Assembly: GCA_964372025.1 (NCBI GenBank)
Contig: CAYJPF010000113.1
Span: 1-8,677 of the forward strand
Direction: 5' to 3'
DNA length: 8,677 nucleotides
Source: CAYJBP01 sp964372025
Lineage (GTDB): Bacteria > Bacillota > Dehalobacteriia > UBA4068
Shown: positions 1 to 7,290 of the stretch, piece by piece
Position numbering within the stretch: the first letter of the stretch is position 1
How the letters are laid out: each line of letters begins with the position of its first letter
The notes under the pieces: generated by a model
Database searches by the model: none
Told to the model about the DNA's origin: nothing
The model's input: the letters and a program-made list of their open reading frames with translations, nothing else
Program-made: the position numbers and the translations under genes

Positions 1-497
1 TAACCGATATATTTTATCAATATGGCGAAGAAAAATGGGCCAAGCGTATTGCTTTATTTATTGAAGAAGCAAGGATGATTGAGCCTATTTTAAGCACCTC
101 TCAATTAGTAACTATCATCAAAAAAGCCGTGCCTCAGGGGGCGCGCGAAAAAGATCAACATCCGGCCAAAAGAGTTTTTCAGGCCTTAAGAATAGAAGTA
201 AATGATGAACTTGGGGTATTAGACAAAGCCTTAAACCAGGCCTTAAGCCTGCTAAAAGTGGGTGGACGCCTGGCTATTATTAGCTTTCATTCTTTAGAAG
301 ATCGCATTGTTAAGGATAAATATAAACTTTGGGCGGCCGGCTGCATTTGCGATAAAAATTTGCCGATTTGCCAATGTAAGCATCAGCCGGAAATTAAAAT
401 TATCAATCGCAAACCAATTATTGCAACCAATGAAGAACTAGAACAAAACCCCCGTTCGCGCAGTGCTAAGCTAAGAATTGCCGAAAAAATAATTTAG
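1..497 (+). CDS. rsmH: 16S rRNA (cytosine(1402)-N(4))-methyltransferase RsmH, 3' part (5'-truncated by window edge)
   Basis: RsmH (MraW) is the SAM-dependent enzyme that methylates N4 of C1402 in 16S rRNA at the ribosomal decoding centre. The reading frame is open from the window edge (first full codon at base 3), so the ATG at 75 is internal: the residues before it (DIFYQYGEEKWAKRIA...) are typical RsmH sequence and continue in frame. About 164 C-terminal residues are visible, roughly half of a usual ~310-residue protein. Family marks seen are the GGRLAIISFHSLEDR block near 261-305, a Cys-rich segment (CICDKNLPICQC), and the C-terminal NPRSRSAKLR block. The catalytic SAM-binding N-terminal half lies outside the window. 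The stop is TAG, 44 bp before ftsL. Leading the dcw cluster next to ftsL is its standard location. Identification is secure; only the start is unknown. Confidence 0.97.
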   Translation, partial: TDIFYQYGEEKWAKRIALFIEEARMIEPILSTSQLVTIIKKAVPQGAREKDQHPAKRVFQALRIEVNDELGVLDKALNQALSLLKVGGRLAIISFHSLEDRIVKDKYKLWAAGCICDKNLPICQCKHQPEIKIINRKPIIATNEELEQNPRSRSAKLRIAEKII

Positions 498-541
498 AAT
501 TTTAATAAAAATAAACATATTTAACCTAAGGAGGGCATAAA

Positions 542-1069
542 ATGGCAGTACATCATAATTCCCTGGCGAAGCTTGATAGTTACCCCCAGCAACAAGAGTG
601 GCAGCAAAGACGCTTAGAGTTGCTAGCTCCTCAACAAAAGGTTCGCCAGGAGCAAAAACGCAAAGAAGTGGTACGTTATGCTTTAGCCGCCATGGCCGTT
701 TTTGCATATGCTTTGGTTTATATGGTTTTAGAAGCCAATATTGGCGTTTTAGGCTCGGAAATTATTACTTTACAAGGCCAAATTGCTGAGCAAAAAAACG
801 ATACTTTGCGCACCGAATACGAAATCGGCAGCCTAAGCTCTTTAGATAGAGTAGAAAACTATGCTAAGCTGCATTTGGGCATGGTTTATCCTGATATTAA
901 TAGCGTGCAGTATCTAAGCCCTGCTATCGCCCAAAATATCGAAACGGAAATTATGTCTGTGCAGGCAGCCCAAAATGCACCACCGCAAGCAGAAATCGAA
1001 AATACCAATATTATTGCCGCTTGGGGCGATATGTTTAATAATTATTTTTCGGCAATAGCCGCCGAATAA
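542..1069 (+). CDS. ftsL: FtsL-like septum assembly membrane protein
   Basis: This is a bitopic division protein of 175 residues. It has a long charged, Gln-rich cytoplasmic N-terminus (1-42), one transmembrane helix (about 43-65), a heptad-like coiled-coil stretch (about 68-98), then the segment SLSSLDRVENYAKLHLGMVYP (97-117), whose ENYAKLHLGMVYP core is typical of FtsL/DivIC-like proteins. In the known system FtsL pairs with DivIC/FtsB and activates the FtsW-PBP synthase. The start is fixed by an excellent RBS (AAGGAGGG, 528-535) six bases before the ATG. The protein is longer than the ~120 residues of E. coli or B. subtilis FtsL because of a tail (about 126-175) rich in Ala, Gln and Asn that ends in an aromatic, possibly amphipathic stretch. 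FtsL is poorly conserved, so the call rests on topology, the C-terminal motif and its place between rsmH and the division PBP. Confidence 0.88.
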   Translation: MAVHHNSLAKLDSYPQQQEWQQRRLELLAPQQKVRQEQKRKEVVRYALAAMAVFAYALVYMVLEANIGVLGSEIITLQGQIAEQKNDTLRTEYEIGSLSSLDRVENYAKLHLGMVYPDINSVQYLSPAIAQNIETEIMSVQAAQNAPPQAEIENTNIIAAWGDMFNNYFSAIAAE

Positions 1070-1093
1070 ACAGTTAATAGCTAAGGAGGGCTT

Positions 1094-3259
1094 ATGTCAG
1101 CTAAGCAAATGAGTATGCGCCGTAAAATCACGGTTTCTTTAATTCTTATGCTGCTTTGCTTTGGGGCAATTATCGGCAAACTGGCGCATATTCAAATAGC
1201 CCAAGGCGATGAATTGCAATTAAAAGCCGCCGAATCCCGCACCCGCGACCAAGTAGTTAGCCCACTTAGGGGCACAATTTTTGATCGGGAAGGCCAAAAG
1301 CTGGCCATTAGCATTACCGCCGATTCGGTTAGTATTAGCCCACCTACCATTGCCAATAATGAAAACGGCGACGAAGTTGCCGCCCTTTTAGCCCGCGAGC
1401 TTAATCTGGATATCACTACCATTAGGGAAATGATTGCCCAAGAATCGCAATTTGTTTGGGTTAAACGCAAAGTTGATTTTGCCATTGCCGATAGTATTCG
1501 CCAGGCCGATTTAGCCGGCATTAATATTATCGGCGAATCGCAGCGTTATTATCCTCGTGGTACTTTAGCTGCTAATATCATCGGTTATGCCGGCATTGAT
1601 AATCAAGGCCTCGAAGGCCTGGAATTAATTTTAGATGATGTATTAACCGGCGCGCCGGGCATGATAACCGGCGAATATGATGCCCGTGGCAATTCCCTGC
1701 CCCAGGCCGAATATGATTATGTATCGCCTACTAATGGCTATGATGTATATTTAACCATCGACGAAAATATTCAATATTTTGCCGAGCGCGAGCTGGATGA
1801 ATTGATGGCATCCGAAATTGCCCCCAAATCGGCCGGGGTAATTATTATGCGGCCGCAAACCGGCGAAATTTTAGCCTGGGCACAACGCCCCAGCTACGAC
1901 CCTAACTATTATCAAGAAGCCGATATCAGTGTGCAGCGTAATATTTTAAATAGCAATATTTACGAGCCCGGCTCTACCTTTAAAATTATCACCACTTCGG
2001 CCGCTATCGAAGAAGGAACATCCACTTTAGATAGCACTTATTATTGCTCGGGCAGTGCTCAGATTTATGATAGTAATATTAGCTGCTGGCGTTCTTATAA
2101 TCCTCATGGTAGCCAAAATTTTACCGAATCTTTGCAAAACTCCTGCAATCCGGCCATGATAGCCATGCAGCAAGCTTTAGAGAGCAAAGAGGATGGCTTA
2201 TTTTATAAGTATATTCATGCCTTTGGTTTTGGCGAGCAAACCGGCATTTTATTGCCCGGCGAGGCGGCAGGCCTTTTACAAAGCGGCTCTAATTTAGGGC
2301 CGGTTGAGCTGGCTACCAGCGCTATTGGCCAGGGTATTTCGGTTACCCCTTTACAAATGGTAACCGCTGTTTCGGCAGTGGCCAATGGCGGGGTTTTGCT
2401 GGAACCGCAATTGGTCTATCAGATTAAAGATGGCGAGCAAATTATTCAGGATTATCAAGTTAAAGAAGTAAGGCAAGTGATATCGGCCGAAACTTCGGAT
2501 ATTATGTGCAATGTTTTAGAAAGCGTAGTTACCAATGGTACCGGCAGCAAGGCTTATATCGAAGGTTATCGGGTTGGCGGCAAAACAGGTACCGCCCAAA
2601 AGCCCGAGGCCGGCGGCTATGCCGAAGATAAATATGTGGGCTCTTTTATTGGCATGGCGCCGGTAAATGATCCGCAAATTGTAGCCTTAGTTGTGGTGGA
2701 TGAAGCCGTATACGGCTTTCATCAAGGTAGCCAATCGGCTGCCCCGGTTTTTGCGGCAATTGTCGAAGATACCATGCGTTATTTGGGGGTAGTGCCGCAA
2801 ATAACTTCCGAAGCCGCCCCCGAGGATAGCATCAATATGGTAGAAGTACCCGATTTAAGCGGCCTAAGCGCTGAAGCAGCCTTGCAAATCCTAAATATGC
2901 TTGACTTGGATATAGAATTGCGCGGCAGCGGCAATGCGGTAATCGAGCAAGTGCCGGCCGCTTATGCCAAGGTAGAAAGTGGCACAACGGTAATTGTTAC
3001 CATGGCGCAAAGCCTAAATAATCAAATTGTAGTACCCGATTTAACCGGCGAACGTTTAAGTTCGGCTATGGAAATGCTGGGCATCATTGGCCTAAAGCTG
3101 GAGGCCGAGGGCAATAGCGGTACGGCCTATCAGCAAGATCCTATCCCCGGCAGCTTAGTCGAGCCCGGCGCGGTTATCACCGTTAAATTTGCCGAGCCGG
3201 AGCAATTATTCGATCCGCTGCTTAATCCGGCCTTAGATCCTAATATGCCACAACCATAA
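1094..3259 (+). CDS. ftsI: Class B penicillin-binding protein, FtsI/SpoVD type, with two PASTA domains
   Basis: This is the septal peptidoglycan DD-transpeptidase, 721 residues. A short cytoplasmic tail and signal anchor (about 12-33) are followed by the dimerisation domain beginning near RGTIFDREG (59-67). The penicillin-binding domain (about 245-560) has all three active-site motifs: S294-T-F-K297 (nucleophile Ser294), S350-C-N352 and K497-T-G499. Two PASTA domains follow, beginning at VEVPDLSG (about 583) and IVVPDLTG (about 645), then a short Pro-rich end. Length and architecture match Bacillota PBP2B/SpoVD. The RBS AAGGAGGG (1083-1090) leaves only three bases before the ATG, which is tight, but the next in-frame ATGs (1109, 1115) would be too far away. 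Its expected partners ftsL and ftsW flank it in this window. Whether it works in vegetative division or sporulation cannot be read from sequence; as the only PBP gene here, a general division role is more likely. The symbol could equally be pbpB or spoVD. Confidence 0.96.
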   Translation: MSAKQMSMRRKITVSLILMLLCFGAIIGKLAHIQIAQGDELQLKAAESRTRDQVVSPLRGTIFDREGQKLAISITADSVSISPPTIANNENGDEVAALLARELNLDITTIREMIAQESQFVWVKRKVDFAIADSIRQADLAGINIIGESQRYYPRGTLAANIIGYAGIDNQGLEGLELILDDVLTGAPGMITGEYDARGNSLPQAEYDYVSPTNGYDVYLTIDENIQYFAERELDELMASEIAPKSAGVIIMRPQTGEILAWAQRPSYDPNYYQEADISVQRNILNSNIYEPGSTFKIITTSAAIEEGTSTLDSTYYCSGSAQIYDSNISCWRSYNPHGSQNFTESLQNSCNPAMIAMQQALESKEDGLFYKYIHAFGFGEQTGILLPGEAAGLLQSGSNLGPVELATSAIGQGISVTPLQMVTAVSAVANGGVLLEPQLVYQIKDGEQIIQDYQVKEVRQVISAETSDIMCNVLESVVTNGTGSKAYIEGYRVGGKTGTAQKPEAGGYAEDKYVGSFIGMAPVNDPQIVALVVVDEAVYGFHQGSQSAAPVFAAIVEDTMRYLGVVPQITSEAAPEDSINMVEVPDLSGLSAEAALQILNMLDLDIELRGSGNAVIEQVPAAYAKVESGTTVIVTMAQSLNNQIVVPDLTGERLSSAMEMLGIIGLKLEAEGNSGTAYQQDPIPGSLVEPGAVITVKFAEPEQLFDPLLNPALDPNMPQP

Positions 3260-3299
3260 AAAATCATCAATAATCTTTACTATAAAGGAGCGTATAAAT

Positions 3300-4784
3300 A
3301 TGGAATTGCAACAATTATTATCGGTAGCAACAGCTTATGGGGCTAATATAATTATGGCTGACGAAAAATTAGGCGCTAAAGAAGTAAGCTTAATCGCCTA
3401 TGATTCACGCAAGGTGCAGCCTAATTCCATATTTGTGGCAATCCCCGGCGGCACTTATGATGGCCATAATTTTATCGCCGATGCCCTGGCTAAAGGGGCG
3501 GTGGCTTTAGTTGTGGAGCAAATACCGGCCGATATCGCAAGCGATATCATAATTATCCAAACCAAAGATAGCCGCCGTATGCTGGGGCGTTTGGTGGCGG
3601 CTTATTATGGGCATCCCGAGCAGGAATTGCGGATGATTGGCGTAACCGGCACCAATGGCAAAACTACAACTACCCATTTAATTAAATTTTTGCTGGAAAA
3701 CAGCGGCATTAAAACCGGCTTAATCGGCACTATTCATAATTTGGCCGGCCAAAAGGTATTGCCGCCCGATTTAACCACCCCCGAATCCTTGGAATTATTT
3801 TCGATGCTGGCTATTATGCGGGCCGAAGATTGCCGTGCCGTGGTTATGGAGGTTTCGGCGCATGGCCTAGAGCAAGGCAGAAGCGATGCTTGTGATTTTT
3901 CGGCGGCTATTTTTACCAATTTAAGCCAAGATCATCTTGATTATTTTGGCAGCCTCGAAAAGTATTTGGCCAGCAAAACCTTATTATTCAGCCAATTAAA
4001 CTATACCCCCCATAGCCCCAAATACGGGGTAGTAAATATTGATGATCCAACCTCCATTAGCTTTGTAGAGGCCTGCCAAGCCCCGCTTTGGACTTATGGC
4101 AGCGATGCGGCTGCTACTTTGCGCTTAATCAATTATCAAAGCACGGTTGGCGGTTCGGTTTTTACAGTGCATTATGAGGGGCAAGATTATCAGATTACAA
4201 CGCCTTTAATCGGCAAATTTAATATTTATAATGCCTTGGCCGCCCTATGCTGCCTATTGGCCGAGGGCTTGCCTTTTGAGCAATTAATTAAGTCTTTAGC
4301 TAAAGTGCCGCAAGTGCCCGGCCGTTTCGAGATTGTCGATTGCGGCCAAAACTTTACGGCGGTTGTAGATTATGCCCATACCCCCGACGGCTTGGAAAAT
4401 GTTTTAAATGCGGCCAGGCAGCTTGAGCCTAAGCGTTTGATTAGCGTTTTTGGCTGCGGCGGCAATCGGGATAGCGGCAAAAGGCCGATTATGGGCAGAA
4501 TTGGGGCGCAGTTAAGCGATGTGGCGATTATCACCACCGATAATCCGCGCCATGAAGATCCGCTACTGATTATCGACGAGGTTAAGCAGGGTATCGAGGA
4601 AATTGGTCTTAAAAATTATTTAGTGGAAGCCGATCGGGCTAAGGCTATTGCCATGGCCTTAAATATGGCCGAGGCCGGAGATTTGGTTTTAATTGCCGGC
4701 AAAGGGCATGAAGATTATCAGATTTTGGGCAGCGAGAAGATTTATTTTGATGATCGTGAGCAAGTTCGAGCTCATTTAGCATAA
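3300..4784 (+). CDS. murE: UDP-MurNAc-L-Ala-D-Glu:meso-diaminopimelate ligase (MurE)
   Basis: This is the cytoplasmic ATP-dependent ligase that adds the third residue to the UDP-MurNAc peptide. It has 494 residues, normal for the family. The N-terminal UDP-binding domain includes YDSRKVQPNSIFVAIPG (34-50). The central domain has the P-loop GVTGTNGKTTTT (114-125), the TTPESLEL block (159-166), EVSAHGL (184-190), and Lys226 in YLASKTLLF, the position of the carbamylated lysine in Mur ligases. The C-terminal domain has VVDYAHTPDGLE (355-366), GCGGNRD (385-391) and DNPRHEDP (414-421). The DNPR signature marks enzymes that bind meso-diaminopimelate, not lysine, so a DAP-type wall is predicted. The RBS AAAGGAG (3284-3290) is nine bases before the ATG. 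It is the last gene before a probable terminator, and murF does not follow it. Confidence 0.98.
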   Translation: MELQQLLSVATAYGANIIMADEKLGAKEVSLIAYDSRKVQPNSIFVAIPGGTYDGHNFIADALAKGAVALVVEQIPADIASDIIIIQTKDSRRMLGRLVAAYYGHPEQELRMIGVTGTNGKTTTTHLIKFLLENSGIKTGLIGTIHNLAGQKVLPPDLTTPESLELFSMLAIMRAEDCRAVVMEVSAHGLEQGRSDACDFSAAIFTNLSQDHLDYFGSLEKYLASKTLLFSQLNYTPHSPKYGVVNIDDPTSISFVEACQAPLWTYGSDAAATLRLINYQSTVGGSVFTVHYEGQDYQITTPLIGKFNIYNALAALCCLLAEGLPFEQLIKSLAKVPQVPGRFEIVDCGQNFTAVVDYAHTPDGLENVLNAARQLEPKRLISVFGCGGNRDSGKRPIMGRIGAQLSDVAIITTDNPRHEDPLLIIDEVKQGIEEIGLKNYLVEADRAKAIAMALNMAEAGDLVLIAGKGHEDYQILGSEKIYFDDREQVRAHLA

Positions 4785-4792
4785 TAATTTTA

Positions 4793-4820
4793 GGGAGGGA
4801 TTTTCCCTCCCGCAATTTTT
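4793..4820 (+). terminator. Probable Rho-independent terminator after murE
   Basis: A GC-rich inverted repeat GGGAGGG (4793-4799) and CCCTCCC (4805-4811) forms a 7-bp stem, extendable by an A-T pair, around a T-rich loop. The run TTTTT at 4816-4820 follows after GCAA; two further T-A pairs (4789-4790 with 4814-4815) across a small internal loop would bring the stem right up to the T run. A second T run lies at 4824-4828. It starts eight bases after the murE stop. The displaced T run makes it less than ideal; partial read-through into mraY is plausible. Confidence 0.65.
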
Positions 4821-4836
4821 CTGTTTTTCGATTATT

Positions 4837-4867
4837 TTAGCACTTCCAAAAAAATCAGGCATATAAT
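4837..4867 (+). promoter_or_regulatory. Candidate sigma-70-type promoter for mraY-murD-ftsW
   Basis: A perfect -10 hexamer TATAAT lies at 4862-4867, about 38 bases before the mraY start, in a locally AT-rich gap directly after the terminator. The best -35 candidate is TTAGCA (4837-4842, four of six consensus positions) with a 19-bp spacer, longer than the usual 17, and there is no TG extension of the -10. The location supports it more strongly than the -35 does. Confidence 0.45.
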
Positions 4868-4904
4868 ATAGTAGCTTGTTTATGTCAAAATCAATGAGGG
4901 TATT

Positions 4905-5885
4905 ATGGGAATTTCTTTATTAGCATTTGGCGCCGGTATTGTGGCAGTTATTGTGATAGGTTTATTTTTGCTACCTGCTTTGCGTCGCCTAAAAATAGGA
5001 CAAACAATTCGCACCGATGGGCCCAGCACCCATTTAGCCAAAGCCGGCACCCCTACCATGGGCGGTTTAATGTTTGTTTTGGCCATGCTGCCCATCGCTC
5101 TTATCTTTAGCCGTTTGGGGATGGCCATGTGGCTATTTTTATTCCTATACCTGGCCTGCGCTGCTATTGGCTTTGTGGATGATATGCTTAAAGTAGTTTG
5201 GCATCGATCTTTAGGCCTTACCGCTCGCCAAAAATTGGCCGGCCAATTTACTGCCGTTCTTCTTTTTCTAATCGCCGCCAATTATTTTTTAAATCGTGGC
5301 ACCGATATTTTTATCCCCGGCCTTAATTTAGAGCTGGAGCTGGGAATTTTCTATTATATACTAATGGCAATCTTTTTGGTTGGCATGATTAATGGCGTTA
5401 ACCTAAACGATGGCCTGGATGGCTTGGCCGCCGGGGTTTCCTTTTTTGTTTTTGGCGGTTATTGGCTGATGGCCTTGGCCTTTATTGCTAATCCGCCGCT
5501 TAATGCCGTAGATTATCAGGAAATTGCCAATTTAGCTGCGGCGATGGCCGGTTGTTGTATCGGCTTTTTATTCTATAATCGTTATCCGGCCAAGGTTTTT
5601 ATGGGCGATACCGGTTCTTTGGCCATCGGTGGTGCGGTGGCGGCTTTTGCTGTTATCTGCAAGGCCGAATTTGTATTGCTGCTTTTAGGTGGTGTTTATT
5701 TAATTGAGGCTATCTCGGTTATGTTGCAGGTTTTTAGCTTTAAAGTTTTTGGCAAACGTATTTTTAGAATGAGCCCTTTGCATCATCATTATGAATTAGT
5801 GATGGGCGAGCGCAAAACAGTATGTTTATTTTGGCTTTTAGCCCTAATCACAGTGGCTTTAAGCTTGGCTTGGATGCTGCTTTAA
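4905..5885 (+). CDS. mraY: Phospho-N-acetylmuramoyl-pentapeptide-transferase (MraY)
   Basis: This integral membrane enzyme transfers phospho-MurNAc-pentapeptide from UDP to undecaprenyl phosphate, giving lipid I on the inner face of the membrane. It has 326 residues, almost wholly hydrophobic with about ten membrane segments, normal for Bacillota MraY. Family motifs are GTPTMGG (48-54), the Asp pair D92-D93 in GFVDDMLK, NLNDGLDGLAAG (166-177), FMGDTGSLAIGG (232-243) with the third catalytic/Mg-associated Asp (D235), and PLHHHYE (291-297). The central motif reads NLNDG where NLTDG is more usual, a mild change. The RBS is a modest TGAGGG (4895-4900) four bases before the ATG. It opens the second group of genes, with its own candidate promoter, and the gap to murD is 24 bp. 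Confidence 0.98.
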   Translation: MGISLLAFGAGIVAVIVIGLFLLPALRRLKIGQTIRTDGPSTHLAKAGTPTMGGLMFVLAMLPIALIFSRLGMAMWLFLFLYLACAAIGFVDDMLKVVWHRSLGLTARQKLAGQFTAVLLFLIAANYFLNRGTDIFIPGLNLELELGIFYYILMAIFLVGMINGVNLNDGLDGLAAGVSFFVFGGYWLMALAFIANPPLNAVDYQEIANLAAAMAGCCIGFLFYNRYPAKVFMGDTGSLAIGGAVAAFAVICKAEFVLLLLGGVYLIEAISVMLQVFSFKVFGKRIFRMSPLHHHYELVMGERKTVCLFWLLALITVALSLAWMLL

Positions 5886-5896
5886 ATAATAAATAC

Positions 5897-5903
5897 TAGG
5901 GGG
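5897..5903 (+). promoter_or_regulatory. Ribosome binding site of murD (off-consensus, adjacent ATG ATG starts)
   Basis: TAGGGGG is the only purine-rich box before murD and replaces the AAGGAGGG seen for ftsL and ftsI. Two ATG codons follow in tandem at 5910 and 5913, with spacings of six and nine bases, so either could be used; the difference is one methionine. Confidence 0.55.
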
Positions 5904-5909
5904 ATTATA

Positions 5910-7244
5910 ATGATGGATTTTAGCAATAAGCAAATTTTAGTAATTGGGGCAGGCCTATCGGGATTGGCGGCTTGCCGTTTTTTATTGGCCAAGAATGCCA
6001 AAATTACATTAAGCGATAATAAGCCTTTAGCCGAGCTTAGCCCGGAGGCACAAGCGTTAATCAACCAAGGCATTGAGTTTTTAGACCAAGATCAAGCGCC
6101 TACGGCCTTTCCTTGGCAATTGGTTATCAAAAGCCCGGGTATACCGCCCACTAATCCTTTAGTTAGTGCTTTAAGCGCACAAGGCATCGAAATTTGGGGC
6201 GAGGTGGAGCTTGCTTATCGTTTAATCCAAGCGCCATTTATTGCCATCACCGGCACCAATGGCAAAACCACAACCACCAGCCTAATTGGCTATATTCTTG
6301 AGCAAGCCGGTTATAAAGTGCTGGTAGCCGGTAATATTGGCGAACCAATTATCAATCATGTTGCCGAAGAATATGATTATATCGTAGCCGAAACATCTAG
6401 TTTTCAGCTGGATAATACCCTTACCTTTAAGCCTAAAGTGGCGGTAATGATGAATATTACCCCCGATCATCTAAATCATCATGGTAATATGGAAAACTAT
6501 GTGGCTGCTAAGCAAAAAATCCTTAATAATCAAACAAATGCTGATTTTGCGGTATTAAATATTGATGATCAACTGATTAAGCCTTTGGCTGCACAAGCAG
6601 CCTCCAAATTAGTAGCCTTTAGCCAAGAAGCCGAGGTAGACGGTGCTTTTTGCGATGCGGACAATCTTTATTTTAAAGAAAATGGTCAAAAAGTGCATGT
6701 TATTGCTAAAAAAGACATATATATAAAAGGTAGCCATAATCATCAAAATGCCCTAGCGGCATTGGCGGCTACTAAAAGCTTAGGTTTATCCTTGGAGCAT
6801 ATAGCTGCTTGCTTAAAGAGCTTTTTGGGGGTAGAGCATCGCCAAGAATTTGTTTGCGAGATTGATGGCGTGGCCTATATAAATGATTCTAAAGGCACTA
6901 ATCCCGATGCGGTGATTAAGGCTTTAGAGGCTATTGAGCGGCCAATAGTGCTAATTGCCGGCGGCTATGATAAAAGCGCCGATTTTGGCCCTTTAATGGC
7001 GATGCTTAAAAGCAGGGCGCGTCATATAACGGTGATGGGGCAAACCGCCGACAAATTATTGGCAGCGGCAGCTGCGGCTGATATTAGCGCAATTACCAGG
7101 GTAAATGATATGGCCGAGGCGGTGGCTACGGCGCGTAAGTATGCCCAAAGCGGCGATGCTATTTTGCTTTCGCCTGCTTGTGCGGCTTGGGGGATGTTTA
7201 CTAATTTTGAGGAGCGGGGGCGCATCTTCAAAAGTTTAATTTAG
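5910..7244 (+). CDS. murD: UDP-N-acetylmuramoyl-L-alanine:D-glutamate ligase (MurD)
   Basis: This is the cytoplasmic Mur ligase that adds D-Glu to UDP-MurNAc-L-Ala, the step before MurE. It has 444 residues, typical length. The N-terminal Rossmann-like domain begins KQILVIGAGLSGLA (7-20) and includes KSPGIPP (74-80). The central ATP-binding domain has ITGTNGKTTTT (113-123), GNIGEP (141-146), ETSSFQL (161-167), NITPDHLNHHG (182-192) and Lys201 in YVAAKQKIL, the carbamylated-lysine position. The C-terminal domain starts around HRQEF (310-314) and contains NDSKGTNPDA (325-334), AGGYDK (350-355) and LLSPACAAWGMFTNFEERG (419-437). In the last motif Gly428 stands where Asp is common (ASWDMF), a small deviation. 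It lies 24 bp after mraY and 46 bp before ftsW, so co-transcription is likely. Confidence 0.98.
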   Translation: MMDFSNKQILVIGAGLSGLAACRFLLAKNAKITLSDNKPLAELSPEAQALINQGIEFLDQDQAPTAFPWQLVIKSPGIPPTNPLVSALSAQGIEIWGEVELAYRLIQAPFIAITGTNGKTTTTSLIGYILEQAGYKVLVAGNIGEPIINHVAEEYDYIVAETSSFQLDNTLTFKPKVAVMMNITPDHLNHHGNMENYVAAKQKILNNQTNADFAVLNIDDQLIKPLAAQAASKLVAFSQEAEVDGAFCDADNLYFKENGQKVHVIAKKDIYIKGSHNHQNALAALAATKSLGLSLEHIAACLKSFLGVEHRQEFVCEIDGVAYINDSKGTNPDAVIKALEAIERPIVLIAGGYDKSADFGPLMAMLKSRARHITVMGQTADKLLAAAAAADISAITRVNDMAEAVATARKYAQSGDAILLSPACAAWGMFTNFEERGRIFKSLI

Positions 7245-7290
7245 CAAATTTTGGCAAGTTTAGCAAAAAATCATAGCAGAAAGGATAGTT

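Noticed and set aside
75..497. A complete 140-residue gene starting at ATG 75
   Set aside because: The frame is open upstream to the window edge with typical RsmH sequence, and there is no RBS before 75; this is an internal methionine.
1192..1521. Minus-strand 109-codon open frame inside the PBP gene
   Set aside because: It is fully contained opposite the strongly supported PBP reading frame, with no family features.
4880..5281. Minus-strand 133-codon open frame over the mraY start
   Set aside because: Its predicted protein has no recognisable motif, it lies opposite a clear MraY reading frame, and it has no RBS; it is a shadow.
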